From positions 186,001-250,000 of the forward strand of contig NZ_SPHO01000010.1 in assembly GCF_005845215.1 (NCBI RefSeq): 64,000 nt of DNA, read 5' to 3'. This stretch comes from Clostridium sp. 1001271st1 H5 (GTDB lineage Bacteria > Bacillota > Clostridia > Lachnospirales > Lachnospiraceae). The position numbers were made by a program, and so were the translations under genes. Of this stretch, positions 26,212 to 34,590 are shown in pieces. The notes under the pieces were generated by a model, which was not told the origin of the DNA, did not search any database, and saw only the letters and a program-made list of their open reading frames with translations. How positions within the stretch are numbered: the stretch's first letter is position 1; each line of letters opens with the position of its first letter.

Positions 26212-26240
26212 GTATGCTCCTCCGTCTTATCTTTACTTGC

Positions 26241-26969
26241 TTATGATTTCTTTCCAAACACATCAATGGCTGCGCCCATAATCGGCGCCGCTGCATCCGA
26301 TGCCAGGAATGTCACTACCTCCGCCACCTCTTCCACCTGGAGCATGGAATCCAAATCAATGGTAACCGCCTGGTCGCTGTCCATCCGTTCCCTTGTATGC
26401 TCCGTATTGGTCATTCCCAGGTAGATGGCATTGACATTCACCCCATATTGTTTGACTTCCTCGGACAGCGTATGGGTAAAGCTTACGATTCCGCCTTTTG
26501 ACGCAGCGTATGCGCCGAATCCGGGAAAGAAATGCTTGGCTGCCGAAGAACTGATGTTGATGATTTTACCGTACCGGTTCCGTATCATGGCCGGCAGGAC
26601 TGCCTTTGTACAGAAAAAGGTTCCGTTGAGATTAATGGAAATCTGGCTCAGCCAATCTTCATTGGATGTCTCTGCCACGGGAACAGACTTGTGATAAGCC
26701 GCATTGTTCACAAGTACATCCACGGTTCCCGCCTCCTGCTCAATTTCGCGGAAGCATTGCTCCACCTGTTCCGGTACGGCGATATCGCAGGTTTTCACCA
26801 GCGCCCTGCCGCCCTCTTTCCTGATTTCCTCCGCAACTGCCTGCAGCTTTCCCCCGGTTCTCCCAATCAGCACCGTCACCGCTCCCTCTCCGGCAAATGC
26901 CTTTGCAAACCCTGCGCCCAGGCCCTGTCCTGCGCCTGTAATTGCCACTACTTTATTTTCAAATCTCAT
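26241..26969 (-). CDS. SDR family oxidoreductase
   Basis: The 242-residue classical short-chain dehydrogenase has the cofactor motif TGAGQGLG (11-18), the NNAAY stretch, and the catalytic Ser around 141 with Tyr154 and Lys158 in YAASKGG. It reduces a carbonyl or oxidises an alcohol with NAD(P). The family includes pteridine and sepiapterin reductases and many alcohol dehydrogenases; no substrate can be assigned. The ATG overlaps the stop of the molybdenum hydroxylase large subunit by four bases, so both should be made together. Confidence 0.92.
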   Translation of the reverse strand: MRFENKVVAITGAGQGLGAGFAKAFAGEGAVTVLIGRTGGKLQAVAEEIRKEGGRALVKTCDIAVPEQVEQCFREIEQEAGTVDVLVNNAAYHKSVPVAETSNEDWLSQISINLNGTFFCTKAVLPAMIRNRYGKIINISSSAAKHFFPGFGAYAASKGGIVSFTHTLSEEVKQYGVNVNAIYLGMTNTEHTRERMDSDQAVTIDLDSMLQVEEVAEVVTFLASDAAAPIMGAAIDVFGKKS

Positions 26970-29248
26970 ACAGTGATTCCATCCCTTCTGTCAACTGTCC
27001 CATTTTCCCGGGCCAGGAGTTTCAGCACTGCATCCGGTTTTAACGGCAGGTGGTGTACCTGGACCCCGATTGCATTTGCAACAGCATTTGCAATTGCACC
27101 GGCGGACGGCACCACGGAACATTCCCCGATGCTCTTTGCCCCATAGGGCCCTGTGGGCTCTGTCTCCTCCACCAGCCCCACCTTGATGGGCGGCATCTCA
27201 TTGGCATTCATGATATGGTACTGCTTAAAGGTAGTGTTTTTCACCTTTCCCTTGTCGTCAATTATGATGCCCTCCGACAGCGCGTATCCAAGTCCCATCT
27301 GTACCGCGCCTTCAATCTGGCCTTCCACGGACATGGGGTTTAATGCCTTTCCAACATCGTGCACCGCCGTATATTCCAGGACCTTAATCCCGCCTGTCTG
27401 GGTATCCACCGATACCTTTACAAAGTGGGCGCCATAGGACATGGCCAGCCCATAGGAGGCAAATGTGTCTGCACAGCAGATATCTCTCTGGTTCACCTTC
27501 CTTGCATGTGTGATGACCTCCTCCAGGGTTGCCCTTTTATCAGGATTGGTTTTCACACAGACCCCGTTGTCCTCAAGCTTCAGGTTCTGCTGTTCCTCCT
27601 CCAAAAGCTGGGCCGCCTCTTTCAGCAGCTCCTGTTTGATTTGCCTTGCCACCTTCACTGCGGCATTGCAGCTCACATAGGTGCCTCTGCTGGAGTAATT
27701 TCCCAAATCATACATGGTGGTGTCGGTATCCGACTGTATACATTCAATCCGGTCCATGGAGATTCCCAGTTCCTCTGATACAGCCTGGACCTGGGTGGTA
27801 ACGGAACCATTGCCCATATCGCTGACCCCGGTAAACATGACAACGGAACCGTCCTCATTCATCTTAAGTATGACGCCTGTTGTGTCGGGACACACGCCGT
27901 ATACTCCGTTTCCATGAGTGGCTGCAGCCATTCCCGCTCCAATGCGGTACCTGCCGCCTGCCGCCCTGGATTCCTCCTGCTCCCTTACAGCCTCTTCCCA
28001 GCCGAATAATTCCATTCCCTTTTTCACACAGTCAATGGGCCTTGCATTTCCATGCTTCTGCCCGTTCCTCTGGTCAAAACCATCCGGCTCAACCAGGTTT
28101 TTCAGCTGCATATCAATGATGCTTATATGTAAGTCCCTTGCTATCTGGTTCATCTGGCACTGCTGTGCAAAAAATTCCTGGGGGGAACCAAATCCCCTCA
28201 TAGCGCCTGCAATGGGAGTGTTGGTATAGACCGGTGTGGCCCTGAACCGGATATTGGGGGTCTTATGGTTTTTGAAAAACTTACCGCTCATGGCCCACAC
28301 AATACTCATGGTCCCGCCTGCATATGCTCCCGCATTGATGATGACCTCCATGTCCTGGGATATAATTGTCCCATCCTTTTTTACGCCGGTCTTAATCCTG
28401 ATTTCCATTCCGTGCCGGGTCCTGGAGGACACGATATCCTCCCGCCTGTTGTAAACCAGCTTCACCGGCCGTCCTGTCTTCATGGCAAGCAGCGCTGTCA
28501 CAGGCTCTGTCACTGTGTCGATTTTTCCGCCGAATCCGCCGCCCATCCCCGGATTCACCACCCGTACCTTGCTCATGGGGAGTCCGAAAATCCGGCTCAG
28601 GTTCTTCCTGTATCCGAACACATCCTGGCTGGGCGTATAGACGGTCAGCTTGCCGCTGCTTTCATAGACAGCAATGGATGCATGTGTCTCAATGGCGCTG
28701 TGGTGAATGGCCGGTGTGGTATACGTATCTTCATATATATAATCCGCTGCCTTAAACCCCGCCTCCACATCACCGGCTCCCATATCCACCGGAAAAATAA
28801 TATTGCTTTCCCCGTGAATGGGATAGGCTCCTTCCTTCAGCGCTTCCCTGGGGTCTGTATAGAAGGGCAGCTCCTCATATTCCACCTGGATTAACTTTAA
28901 CGCCTGTTCCGCAATCTTCACTGTATCCGCTGCCACAGCCGCCACCTTATCACCCACATAGCGCACCGTATCGTCAAATACCCGTTCTGTCTTGTGCCCG
29001 TCAATCTCTTCGCCGCAGCTGTTGTACTTTGTGTCCGGGGAGTTTAAGTAACACACCACCCCATGGACACCTTCTAACGCCTCGGCCCGGCTTGTATCAA
29101 TCCGCTTTATCCTGGCGTGGGGCACGGGGCTGAACAATATCTTGGCATGGAGCATTCCGGGAAATTCCAGGTCAGCCGTGTATTTCAACTGCCCGGTTAC
29201 CTTCATGGCCGCGTCACGGACCGGGATATTCTGTCCTATCATTCCCAT
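26966..29248 (-). CDS. Molybdenum hydroxylase, large molybdopterin-binding subunit
   Basis: The 760-residue subunit belongs to the xanthine dehydrogenase/aldehyde oxidase family and hydroxylates a carbon of an N-heterocycle or aldehyde with water-derived oxygen. RDAAMKVTGQLKYTAD marks the first domain; GMGGGFGGKID is a molybdopterin segment; GAMRGFGSPQEFF corresponds to the AFRGFG substrate loop; and IGECSVVPSAGAIANA carries the catalytic Glu. The start adjoins the 2Fe-2S subunit stop. No FAD-binding subunit gene lies beside it, unlike XdhABC systems. Confidence 0.93.
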   Translation of the reverse strand: MGMIGQNIPVRDAAMKVTGQLKYTADLEFPGMLHAKILFSPVPHARIKRIDTSRAEALEGVHGVVCYLNSPDTKYNSCGEEIDGHKTERVFDDTVRYVGDKVAAVAADTVKIAEQALKLIQVEYEELPFYTDPREALKEGAYPIHGESNIIFPVDMGAGDVEAGFKAADYIYEDTYTTPAIHHSAIETHASIAVYESSGKLTVYTPSQDVFGYRKNLSRIFGLPMSKVRVVNPGMGGGFGGKIDTVTEPVTALLAMKTGRPVKLVYNRREDIVSSRTRHGMEIRIKTGVKKDGTIISQDMEVIINAGAYAGGTMSIVWAMSGKFFKNHKTPNIRFRATPVYTNTPIAGAMRGFGSPQEFFAQQCQMNQIARDLHISIIDMQLKNLVEPDGFDQRNGQKHGNARPIDCVKKGMELFGWEEAVREQEESRAAGGRYRIGAGMAAATHGNGVYGVCPDTTGVILKMNEDGSVVMFTGVSDMGNGSVTTQVQAVSEELGISMDRIECIQSDTDTTMYDLGNYSSRGTYVSCNAAVKVARQIKQELLKEAAQLLEEEQQNLKLEDNGVCVKTNPDKRATLEEVITHARKVNQRDICCADTFASYGLAMSYGAHFVKVSVDTQTGGIKVLEYTAVHDVGKALNPMSVEGQIEGAVQMGLGYALSEGIIIDDKGKVKNTTFKQYHIMNANEMPPIKVGLVEETEPTGPYGAKSIGECSVVPSAGAIANAVANAIGVQVHHLPLKPDAVLKLLARENGTVDRRDGITV

Positions 29249-29749
29249 TCAGTTTTCCTCCTTCTGCACACCGGCCTTTGCCTCCGCCATCCGCTTTGCA
29301 GCCAGCTGGATGGCCTCCACAATCTTCACGTACCCCGTGCACCGGCACAGGTTATTGGAAATGCCGTTGTTCCTGATTTCCTCCTCTGTGGGATTGGGGT
29401 TCTGGTCCAGAAGAGCCTTGGCGGACATCACCATTCCCGGTGTGCAGTACCCGCATTGTACTGCCCCGGCGTCTATGAATGCCTGCTGAATCGGGTGAAG
29501 GGCGGTTCCGTCGGAAAGACCTTCAATGGTTTCAATCTTCTTTCCTTCCATGTTTCTTGCAAGCATCAGACAGGAATTCACCGCCTTCCCGTCAATAATG
29601 ACTTTACAGGCGCCGCAGTCCCCTGTACTGCATCCGCACTTTGCGCCTGTCAGTCCCAAAACCTCCCGCAGCACGAATAATAAGTTCCAGTTTTTTTCTA
29701 CGCTTACCTGTATTTTTTTTCCGTTAATATCCAGACACACCTGTTCCAT
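29249..29749 (-). CDS. Molybdenum hydroxylase, 2Fe-2S subunit
   Basis: This 166-residue electron-transfer subunit contains the plant-type 2Fe-2S motif CGCSTGDCGAC with a later CLML cysteine, and a second cluster with CGYCTPGM and CRCTGY. It shuttles electrons from the molybdenum site of the large subunit. FAD-containing partners are usual, but none is encoded here. Only a weak GGGAGTGAG ribosome site precedes the ATG. Confidence 0.94.
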   Translation of the reverse strand: MEQVCLDINGKKIQVSVEKNWNLLFVLREVLGLTGAKCGCSTGDCGACKVIIDGKAVNSCLMLARNMEGKKIETIEGLSDGTALHPIQQAFIDAGAVQCGYCTPGMVMSAKALLDQNPNPTEEEIRNNGISNNLCRCTGYVKIVEAIQLAAKRMAEAKAGVQKEEN

Positions 29750-29767
29750 TATCTCACTCCCATGCGT

Positions 29768-30766
29768 TTATATTCTGTCTTCTCCCATAATGCAGCCGGC
29801 CACTTCTTCTTTTGTTATGGTTCCAAAATAGGGTTTTATATCTAAATCTTCAAGAACACGGCTGACAGCATCCCTTTCATAAGCCACACCTGTCAGCAGC
29901 TGTTCTATATCTTTCATTTCCATACATCCCAGAAAGTCACCCTCAAACCGAATCTGCTCTATCCGTGCATTCTTTAAAGATGCCCTTACCGTGATGCCGC
30001 CTCCTGCAAACCGTTTGCTGTATATAAAATCTGCCGGCGGATTTTTGCCGTAGGTCCAGAGAAATGATTGGTATTTGTCATGGGCCAGGCTCATTATCTC
30101 CATGTGCTCTTCCCGGGACAATGCATATTCCTTTCTCTCCGTTCCTTCAAAAAGGGCATCCAGCAGTCTTTCCCTGAATTCCAGAACCTCCATGTCATAA
30201 GGAAGATGTTCCGCAATTGTGGTAACTCTTGACCGCACTGACTTGATTCCCTTTGACACCAGCTTATCCTGCTTTACCCGCAGCGCCCTGCTCAATACTT
30301 CCAAATCCGAGCTGAATAACAGAGTTCCGTGAAACAGTACCCGGTTCTTATAGATTCTCACCGCGCTTCCGGATATCTTGGCGTCTCCCAGAACCAAATC
30401 ATTCCTTCCGTTTATCCCTGCCCGGATTCCCATGCCCTGCAGCGCTTTTACGACGGGCTTCAGGAAAATGGAGTAGTCTGTGTTTGTAAAGTCCCCATGT
30501 TCCATAATAAAGCTGAAACATAAGTTTCCCAAATCGTGGTACACAGCGCCGCCGCCGCTGGTTCTCCTCACCACATCGATTCCATGGGATTTTACAAATT
30601 CCCCGCATATCTCTTCGTGGGTGTTTTGAAATGCACCCACAACAATGGTGGGACGGTTCCTCCACAGCATGAGTACCGGCTCCCTGATATCTTCTTTTTT
30701 TAAGAAAAATTCTTCATATGCCAGATTTTCCGAACCGATAATGCTGTTAGTTTCCACGTATATCAT
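29768..30766 (-). CDS. lplA: Lipoate-protein ligase A
   Basis: The 332-residue enzyme attaches lipoate to the lipoyl lysine of E2 using ATP. RRTSGGGAVYHDLGNLCFS is the lipoyl-adenylate binding motif; NDLVLGDAKISGSA and HGTLLFSSDLEVL follow in the family order, and an accessory C-terminal domain begins near residue 250. Being in the same operon as the E1-E2-E3 genes, it should serve that complex. Its ATG follows GAGAGGA, about 30 bases after a terminator-like hairpin that separates it from the permease gene. Confidence 0.94.
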   Translation of the reverse strand: MIYVETNSIIGSENLAYEEFFLKKEDIREPVLMLWRNRPTIVVGAFQNTHEEICGEFVKSHGIDVVRRTSGGGAVYHDLGNLCFSFIMEHGDFTNTDYSIFLKPVVKALQGMGIRAGINGRNDLVLGDAKISGSAVRIYKNRVLFHGTLLFSSDLEVLSRALRVKQDKLVSKGIKSVRSRVTTIAEHLPYDMEVLEFRERLLDALFEGTERKEYALSREEHMEIMSLAHDKYQSFLWTYGKNPPADFIYSKRFAGGGITVRASLKNARIEQIRFEGDFLGCMEMKDIEQLLTGVAYERDAVSRVLEDLDIKPYFGTITKEEVAGCIMGEDRI

Positions 30767-30798
30767 AGTAAGGTCCTCTCATTTCCAGCTATTTTTCC

Positions 30799-30838
30799 CA
30801 AAAATATCCACATGGTGCAAGGCGCTCCATGTGGATAT
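30799..30838 (-). terminator. Terminator-like hairpin between permease and lipoate ligase
   Basis: ATATCCACATGG (30804-30815) and CCATGTGGATAT (30827-30838) form a perfect 12-bp stem with an 11-base loop. On the minus strand it is followed by four to five T. No promoter is evident between it and lplA, so partial readthrough would make the permease mRNA more abundant than that of the enzymes. Confidence 0.75.
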
Positions 30839-30873
30839 CCTCTCAAATTAATAAATATGCTCTTTTCTGTTTC

Positions 30874-32205
30874 CTACACAGCCGGCACTTCCTCCTCAAG
30901 CTTCATTTCAGGAACCTCATCCTCCGTTGTCTTGGGAAGAATAATGTTTAAGATAAGGGCAACCAGAGCCGTTCCGGGAATGCCGGTAAAAATAGTTGTA
31001 ACGGTTGCCGGTAAAAATGCCAGATTAGCCACTCCGAAATTGCCGCCGATACCAATGGCCAGCGCAATGGCCAATATGGTTGTATTTCTCTCCGTGAAAT
31101 CACTCATGCTGATAACGCGCAGCCCGGATGCTGATATCTGGCCGCACATGACAAGGACAGCCCCTGCCATAACGCAGTTTGGAATGAGCGCCAGTAACTG
31201 TGCCAGTTTTGGAAATACTGCAAATGCAAGGAAGATGATTCCTCCTAAGCCGGTGACAAAACGGCTTCCAACGCCGGTCATTGCCACAATACCCACATTA
31301 GCGCTTCCCGTAATAACCGGAGCACCGTTAAAGACCGATGCGAACATGCCTGTGATGCCGCCTCCGCGGATGGTCCTGGATAATTCCTCAGATGACGGAA
31401 GACGGTTGGATACCGCAGTAACCAGTCCCGTGGTATCTCCCACCATTTCCATCAGCGTGCCGATGTGGACCGCACAGATTGTCAGGATTGCCCCCACATT
31501 GAATTTCACGCCCCATGCAAAGGGTTTAACCATGGAAAACCAGGAAGCCTCTCCGATGCTTGAGAAATCCACCATGCCGAGGGCTGCCGCAACAATGTAT
31601 CCGATAACCATACCGATTAATATACAACATTGTTTAATTAAGCCTCTTCCGAAAAAGTTTAAGAGAACAATCACCACAATGACCATTACGGCAATTGCCA
31701 GTTCAATCATCGCGTTTTCGCTTTCCACATTAAAGTTGCCGAATGCCGTTGCGCCGATACAGACGCCTACGGTCAGAACCACTGCCCCTGTTACGGTAGG
31801 GCTGAAATACTTATGTAAGTACTTGATTGCAATGGGACCAAGAATAAACAGCACACCGCTTCCAACCAGGGCCGCCCCAAATGCGCCGCCGATTCCGATA
31901 TTCGGATTATTGGCCGCCACCACCATTGGTGTTATCAGTGTAAAGCTTCCTCCTGATACAATGGGGAGTCTGGCTCCAATATGCTTACCGATTCCAAAGG
32001 ACTGGATAATAGTAGCAACACCGGTGATAAATAACGCACATTGAATTAATAAAGCAGTTTCCTTGACACTGAGTCCAAATCCCATGGCAAGCAGCATACC
32101 TACTGCAATCTGTCCTGTAAATGCTGATAATACATGCTGGAATGCCAATGGAAATGCAACTGCCAATCGGGGTTTGTCTTCAATACCATAACTCATCATT
32201 CTCAT
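30874..32205 (-). CDS. NCS2 family nucleobase:cation symporter (uracil/xanthine permease type)
   Basis: The 443-residue membrane protein fits the NCS2 (UraA/PbuX/UacT) family: FPLAFQHVLSAFTGQIAVGM at the first helix, LPIVSGGSFTLITPMVVA in helix 3, AILTICAVHIGTLMEMVGD with the conserved acidic residue, and GGIITGMFASVFN-like GITGMFASVFNGAP near helix 10. It imports purines, pyrimidines or related heterocycles. The start has AGGAG six bases upstream of the first of three closely spaced ATGs. It heads the operon behind a structured leader, so its substrate should be the pathway's entry compound. Confidence 0.93.
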   Translation of the reverse strand: MRMMSYGIEDKPRLAVAFPLAFQHVLSAFTGQIAVGMLLAMGFGLSVKETALLIQCALFITGVATIIQSFGIGKHIGARLPIVSGGSFTLITPMVVAANNPNIGIGGAFGAALVGSGVLFILGPIAIKYLHKYFSPTVTGAVVLTVGVCIGATAFGNFNVESENAMIELAIAVMVIVVIVLLNFFGRGLIKQCCILIGMVIGYIVAAALGMVDFSSIGEASWFSMVKPFAWGVKFNVGAILTICAVHIGTLMEMVGDTTGLVTAVSNRLPSSEELSRTIRGGGITGMFASVFNGAPVITGSANVGIVAMTGVGSRFVTGLGGIIFLAFAVFPKLAQLLALIPNCVMAGAVLVMCGQISASGLRVISMSDFTERNTTILAIALAIGIGGNFGVANLAFLPATVTTIFTGIPGTALVALILNIILPKTTEDEVPEMKLEEEVPAV

Positions 32206-32287
32206 AACTAACTCCTGTTTCTGATACTCCCGCCATTTCTGCCTAATGTATGAAGTTCTCCTTTTTATTTTTTATATTCAAAACTTT

Positions 32288-32453
32288 ACCCGACGAATTG
32301 GCGCCATACTTGGTCAGGTATTGGCAGGGTTTCCATAATGTACCTTGTCCGCTCATTTGAAAAAGACAAACGCAAGGGCAAATGAACATTTGGGACTGTG
32401 TCCTTTATGGAAACCGGTAGTTTGAATCCTAGCCAGCTCAGAGTGTGTCTGAA
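32288..32453 (-). promoter_or_regulatory. Promoter and nested-hairpin leader RNA of the NCS2/Mch operon
   Basis: On the minus strand TTCAGA (32448-32453), 16 bases and TAGGAT (32426-32431) make a plausible promoter. The RNA would begin near 32419, right at an 11-bp perfect stem: GGTTTCCATAA on the plus strand (32328-32338) with TTATGGAAACC (32405-32415). Inside lie GTCC/GGAC (32347-32350 with 32393-32396) and TCATTTG/CAAATGA (32353-32359 with 32379-32385), separated by internal loops. Downstream, two alternative stems compete: 32303-32309 with 32318-32325, and 32288-32294 with 32313-32319. This looks like a ligand-sensing aptamer plus switch. I cannot match it to a known class. Confidence 0.55.
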
Positions 32454-32472
32454 AATTGCTTTCCGCCAGGCC

Positions 32473-33087
32473 CTAATTATCCGGGTTGAGCTGCTTTGTC
32501 AATTCAGCCGTCTTCGCACCAAGGGCCCTGGCTCTTTTTAAGCCTTCCGGGTCATCCATTACCCCTGACCCGTCACCCGGATTCCAGAGACTGGCACCTG
32601 CGTAAGTTCCCGCTCCCCCGTTGCAGACAACCATTCCCTGTGTATGGTAAAATCCAAGGATTGCATTCAGTGCCGCTTCCTGTCCTCCGTTTCTTGTTCC
32701 GCCCACTGCAATTGCAGCGCCCACCTTGCGGTTGAAAAATGCGGGATTCTTTTTTATGATATTCCAGGTCGGCCGGAACCGGTTGAAAAAGGCCGCCAGC
32801 TGTGCCGTAATATTCATCTCATATACCGGGGATGCTATAATCATCCCGTCAGCCCGATAGACTTTTTCATAGAGGGGAGTCATATCGTCCTCATAGACAG
32901 TACATCGGACCGCGTCCTCTTTCAGGCATTTGTTGCAGTGGATGCAGAAGTTCAGCTTTCTTGCCCTCAGCTCTATGAGCTCCACTTCCACGTCCCCTGT
33001 TTCCCGCGCCCCCTCCAGCGCTTCCTGCAATGCAGCATAGGACGATTTCCTTCTTGGGCTTCCACATATTCCGATTATTTTTACCAT
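32473..33087 (-). CDS. Flavodoxin-like NADPH-dependent FMN reductase/iron-sulfur flavoprotein
   Basis: The 204-residue protein has the FMN-binding start IIGICGSPRRKSS, a compact cysteine cluster CIHCNKCLKEDAVRC like that of archaeal and clostridial iron-sulfur flavoproteins, and SPVYEMNITAQLAAFFNR. It would transfer electrons between a nicotinamide or ferredoxin donor and an acceptor. It lies upstream of the NCS2 leader with its own strong promoter. One possibility is electron handling for the molybdenum hydroxylase, which lacks an FAD subunit; this is speculation. Confidence 0.88.
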   Translation of the reverse strand: MVKIIGICGSPRRKSSYAALQEALEGARETGDVEVELIELRARKLNFCIHCNKCLKEDAVRCTVYEDDMTPLYEKVYRADGMIIASPVYEMNITAQLAAFFNRFRPTWNIIKKNPAFFNRKVGAAIAVGGTRNGGQEAALNAILGFYHTQGMVVCNGGAGTYAGASLWNPGDGSGVMDDPEGLKRARALGAKTAELTKQLNPDN

Positions 33088-33170
33088 GCCGCCTACTCCC
33101 TTCAGGTCAGAACACTGATTTTTTTCATACTCTATTTTTACATGTATCCTTTTTATCGCGCAATTATCTC

Positions 33171-33187
33171 TTGTGCAATATACACAA
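33171..33187. promoter_or_regulatory. Operator-like inverted repeat TTGTG-N7-CACAA
   Basis: TTGTGCAATATACACAA is a near-palindrome in the leader of the flavoprotein gene, downstream of its promoter and next to the LacI-family gene. It is a candidate LacI-type operator, by position and symmetry only. Confidence 0.4.
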
Positions 33188-33228
33188 TTTTATTCTGTGT
33201 TTTTGTTATTTATTATACGTTTTTCTTA

Positions 33229-33256
33229 ATTATATCAAAAAAAAACAGATTGTCAA
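33229..33256 (-). promoter_or_regulatory. Promoter of the flavoprotein gene
   Basis: On the minus strand TTGACA (33251-33256), a T-rich 16-base spacer and TGATATAAT (extended -10, core 33229-33234) form a near-consensus promoter with a leader of about 140 bases that is very AT-rich. Confidence 0.75.
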
Positions 33257-33264
33257 CGAATCCA

Positions 33265-33289
33265 AACCAGTTTCCGGATGAAACTGGTT
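33265..33289 (-). terminator. Hairpin after the LacI-family gene
   Basis: AACCAGTTTC and GAAACTGGTT form a perfect 10-bp stem with a 5-base loop, about 30 bases beyond the LacI stop. No T-tract follows directly, so termination may be incomplete. Confidence 0.5.
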
Positions 33290-33319
33290 ACATCAGACCT
33301 TCTATATCACGGGTGTTAT

Positions 33320-34330
33320 CTATCGCTTATCTCTATCATTTTTTACATTATTTATGGTGGTTTCCCTCAGCTTTAATTCCACCGGAAACAGCACGCTTTT
33401 ATTCTCCGTATTGCCTCCCAGCTTTTCCAGCAGCAGCCTGGCCGCACTTTCTCCCAGCTGGTAATTGGGCGCTACCACGGTTGACAGGGACGGTATCACA
33501 AAGCTGGCCACCGGGTTATCGTCAAAACCCATTATCTCCACATCTTCAGGCACACGGATGCCATGGAGCGCCAGATACCTCATGGCCGCAATGGCCATCA
33601 TGTCGTTAAACGCAAATATGGCTGTGGGTTTCTCCTCAAGCCGCATCAAACGGCCGCATGCGTCATGGGCATCCTGCAAATCCGCGTAATGGGCCTTAAC
33701 CATATGCAGACGGCAGTCCTTTTTCTCCGTGAAAAAATCATATACTGCCTTTCGGCGCCTCTCTGTCACCAGATATGTATCAGAGGTGCTGATGACCCCG
33801 AATATACGGTTTCCCTCCCGGTACAGATAGTCCAGTGCCAGCTGGACGCCTTTGTAGTCATCGCTGTACACGTATGTCACATCCCCCGGTGCTTCCGACT
33901 GTTCCATATTCTCAATCAGCACATAGGGCACCTGAATCTTGGCCATGCGCAGCTCCTCGCTGTTAATAAAACCAGAGCCGGATATAATCATTCCGTCAAC
34001 ACTTCTCTGGTCCACCCTCTGCCAGAAATCCTCGATGCTGTCCGTTGAAAATACAAGGACCTTATAATCCGCCTCCCTTAATACAGCCTGGCTTCCCTCC
34101 ACCAGCTGGTTGAAAAATTCATTGCAAAGGGTTGGAATGACGCATAAGATTGTCTTTGTATAGCCGGTTGACAGGCTTTTGGCAGAAGGGTTGGGTATAT
34201 AATCCACCCTCTTCATAACTCCAATGATGTGATTGCGTGTTTCTTCCGATACCTTTTCCGGCTGATTGATACATCTGGAAACCGTTGCAACCGAAACCCC
34301 TGCCAGGTATGCAATTTGTCTGATATTCAA
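33320..34330 (-). CDS. LacI family transcriptional regulator
   Basis: The 336-residue protein has the N-terminal LacI helix-turn-helix (IRQIAYLAGVSVATVSRCIN) with hinge NPSAKSLSTG, then a periplasmic-binding-protein-like effector domain with YIPNP, DDYKGVQLALDYL and VEIMGFDDNPVASF. It normally represses by binding a palindrome and is released by a small ligand. The start is TTG at 34328-34330, with AAGGAGG seven bases upstream; no better ATG is available. Its neighbours suggest control of the flavoprotein gene and perhaps the permease operon. Confidence 0.93.
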   Translation of the reverse strand: MNIRQIAYLAGVSVATVSRCINQPEKVSEETRNHIIGVMKRVDYIPNPSAKSLSTGYTKTILCVIPTLCNEFFNQLVEGSQAVLREADYKVLVFSTDSIEDFWQRVDQRSVDGMIISGSGFINSEELRMAKIQVPYVLIENMEQSEAPGDVTYVYSDDYKGVQLALDYLYREGNRIFGVISTSDTYLVTERRRKAVYDFFTEKKDCRLHMVKAHYADLQDAHDACGRLMRLEEKPTAIFAFNDMMAIAAMRYLALHGIRVPEDVEIMGFDDNPVASFVIPSLSTVVAPNYQLGESAARLLLEKLGGNTENKSVLFPVELKLRETTINNVKNDRDKR

Positions 34331-34553
34331 AATATAACCTCCTTCTCCTATATCTGCTACACAGTATTATACTATATAAAACCGTAAAACAGATAACTTA
34401 ATCCGTATAAAGATATTTTTGTGCAATTTTTACTTTTGTTTCTGTTTTGTATGTGCGGTGAACCTTCCGGGCAAGGGATTTTAGGCGGAAATACAGAATT
34501 TTTATCAGACGGATGGAAATCAGGATTTTTGTTAAATATTTCCAAATAAGTGC

Positions 34554-34587
34554 AAAAAAAATCCCCTCTCCATATCCGGAAAGGGGA
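34554..34587 (-). terminator. Intrinsic terminator after tRNA-His
   Basis: TCCCCTTTCC and GGAGAGGGGA (minus strand) form a 10-bp stem with one wobble pair, followed by a run of eight T. Confidence 0.88.
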
Positions 34588-34590
34588 AAG

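Noticed and set aside
30812..32044. 410-codon open frame antisense to the NCS2 permease
   Set aside because: It is low-complexity Thr/Ile/Pro-rich sequence complementary to membrane helices, with no start signal.
32206..32472. Purine riboswitch upstream of the NCS2 gene
   Set aside because: The three-way junction core with its conserved loop sequences is absent; the fold is a single nested hairpin with internal loops.
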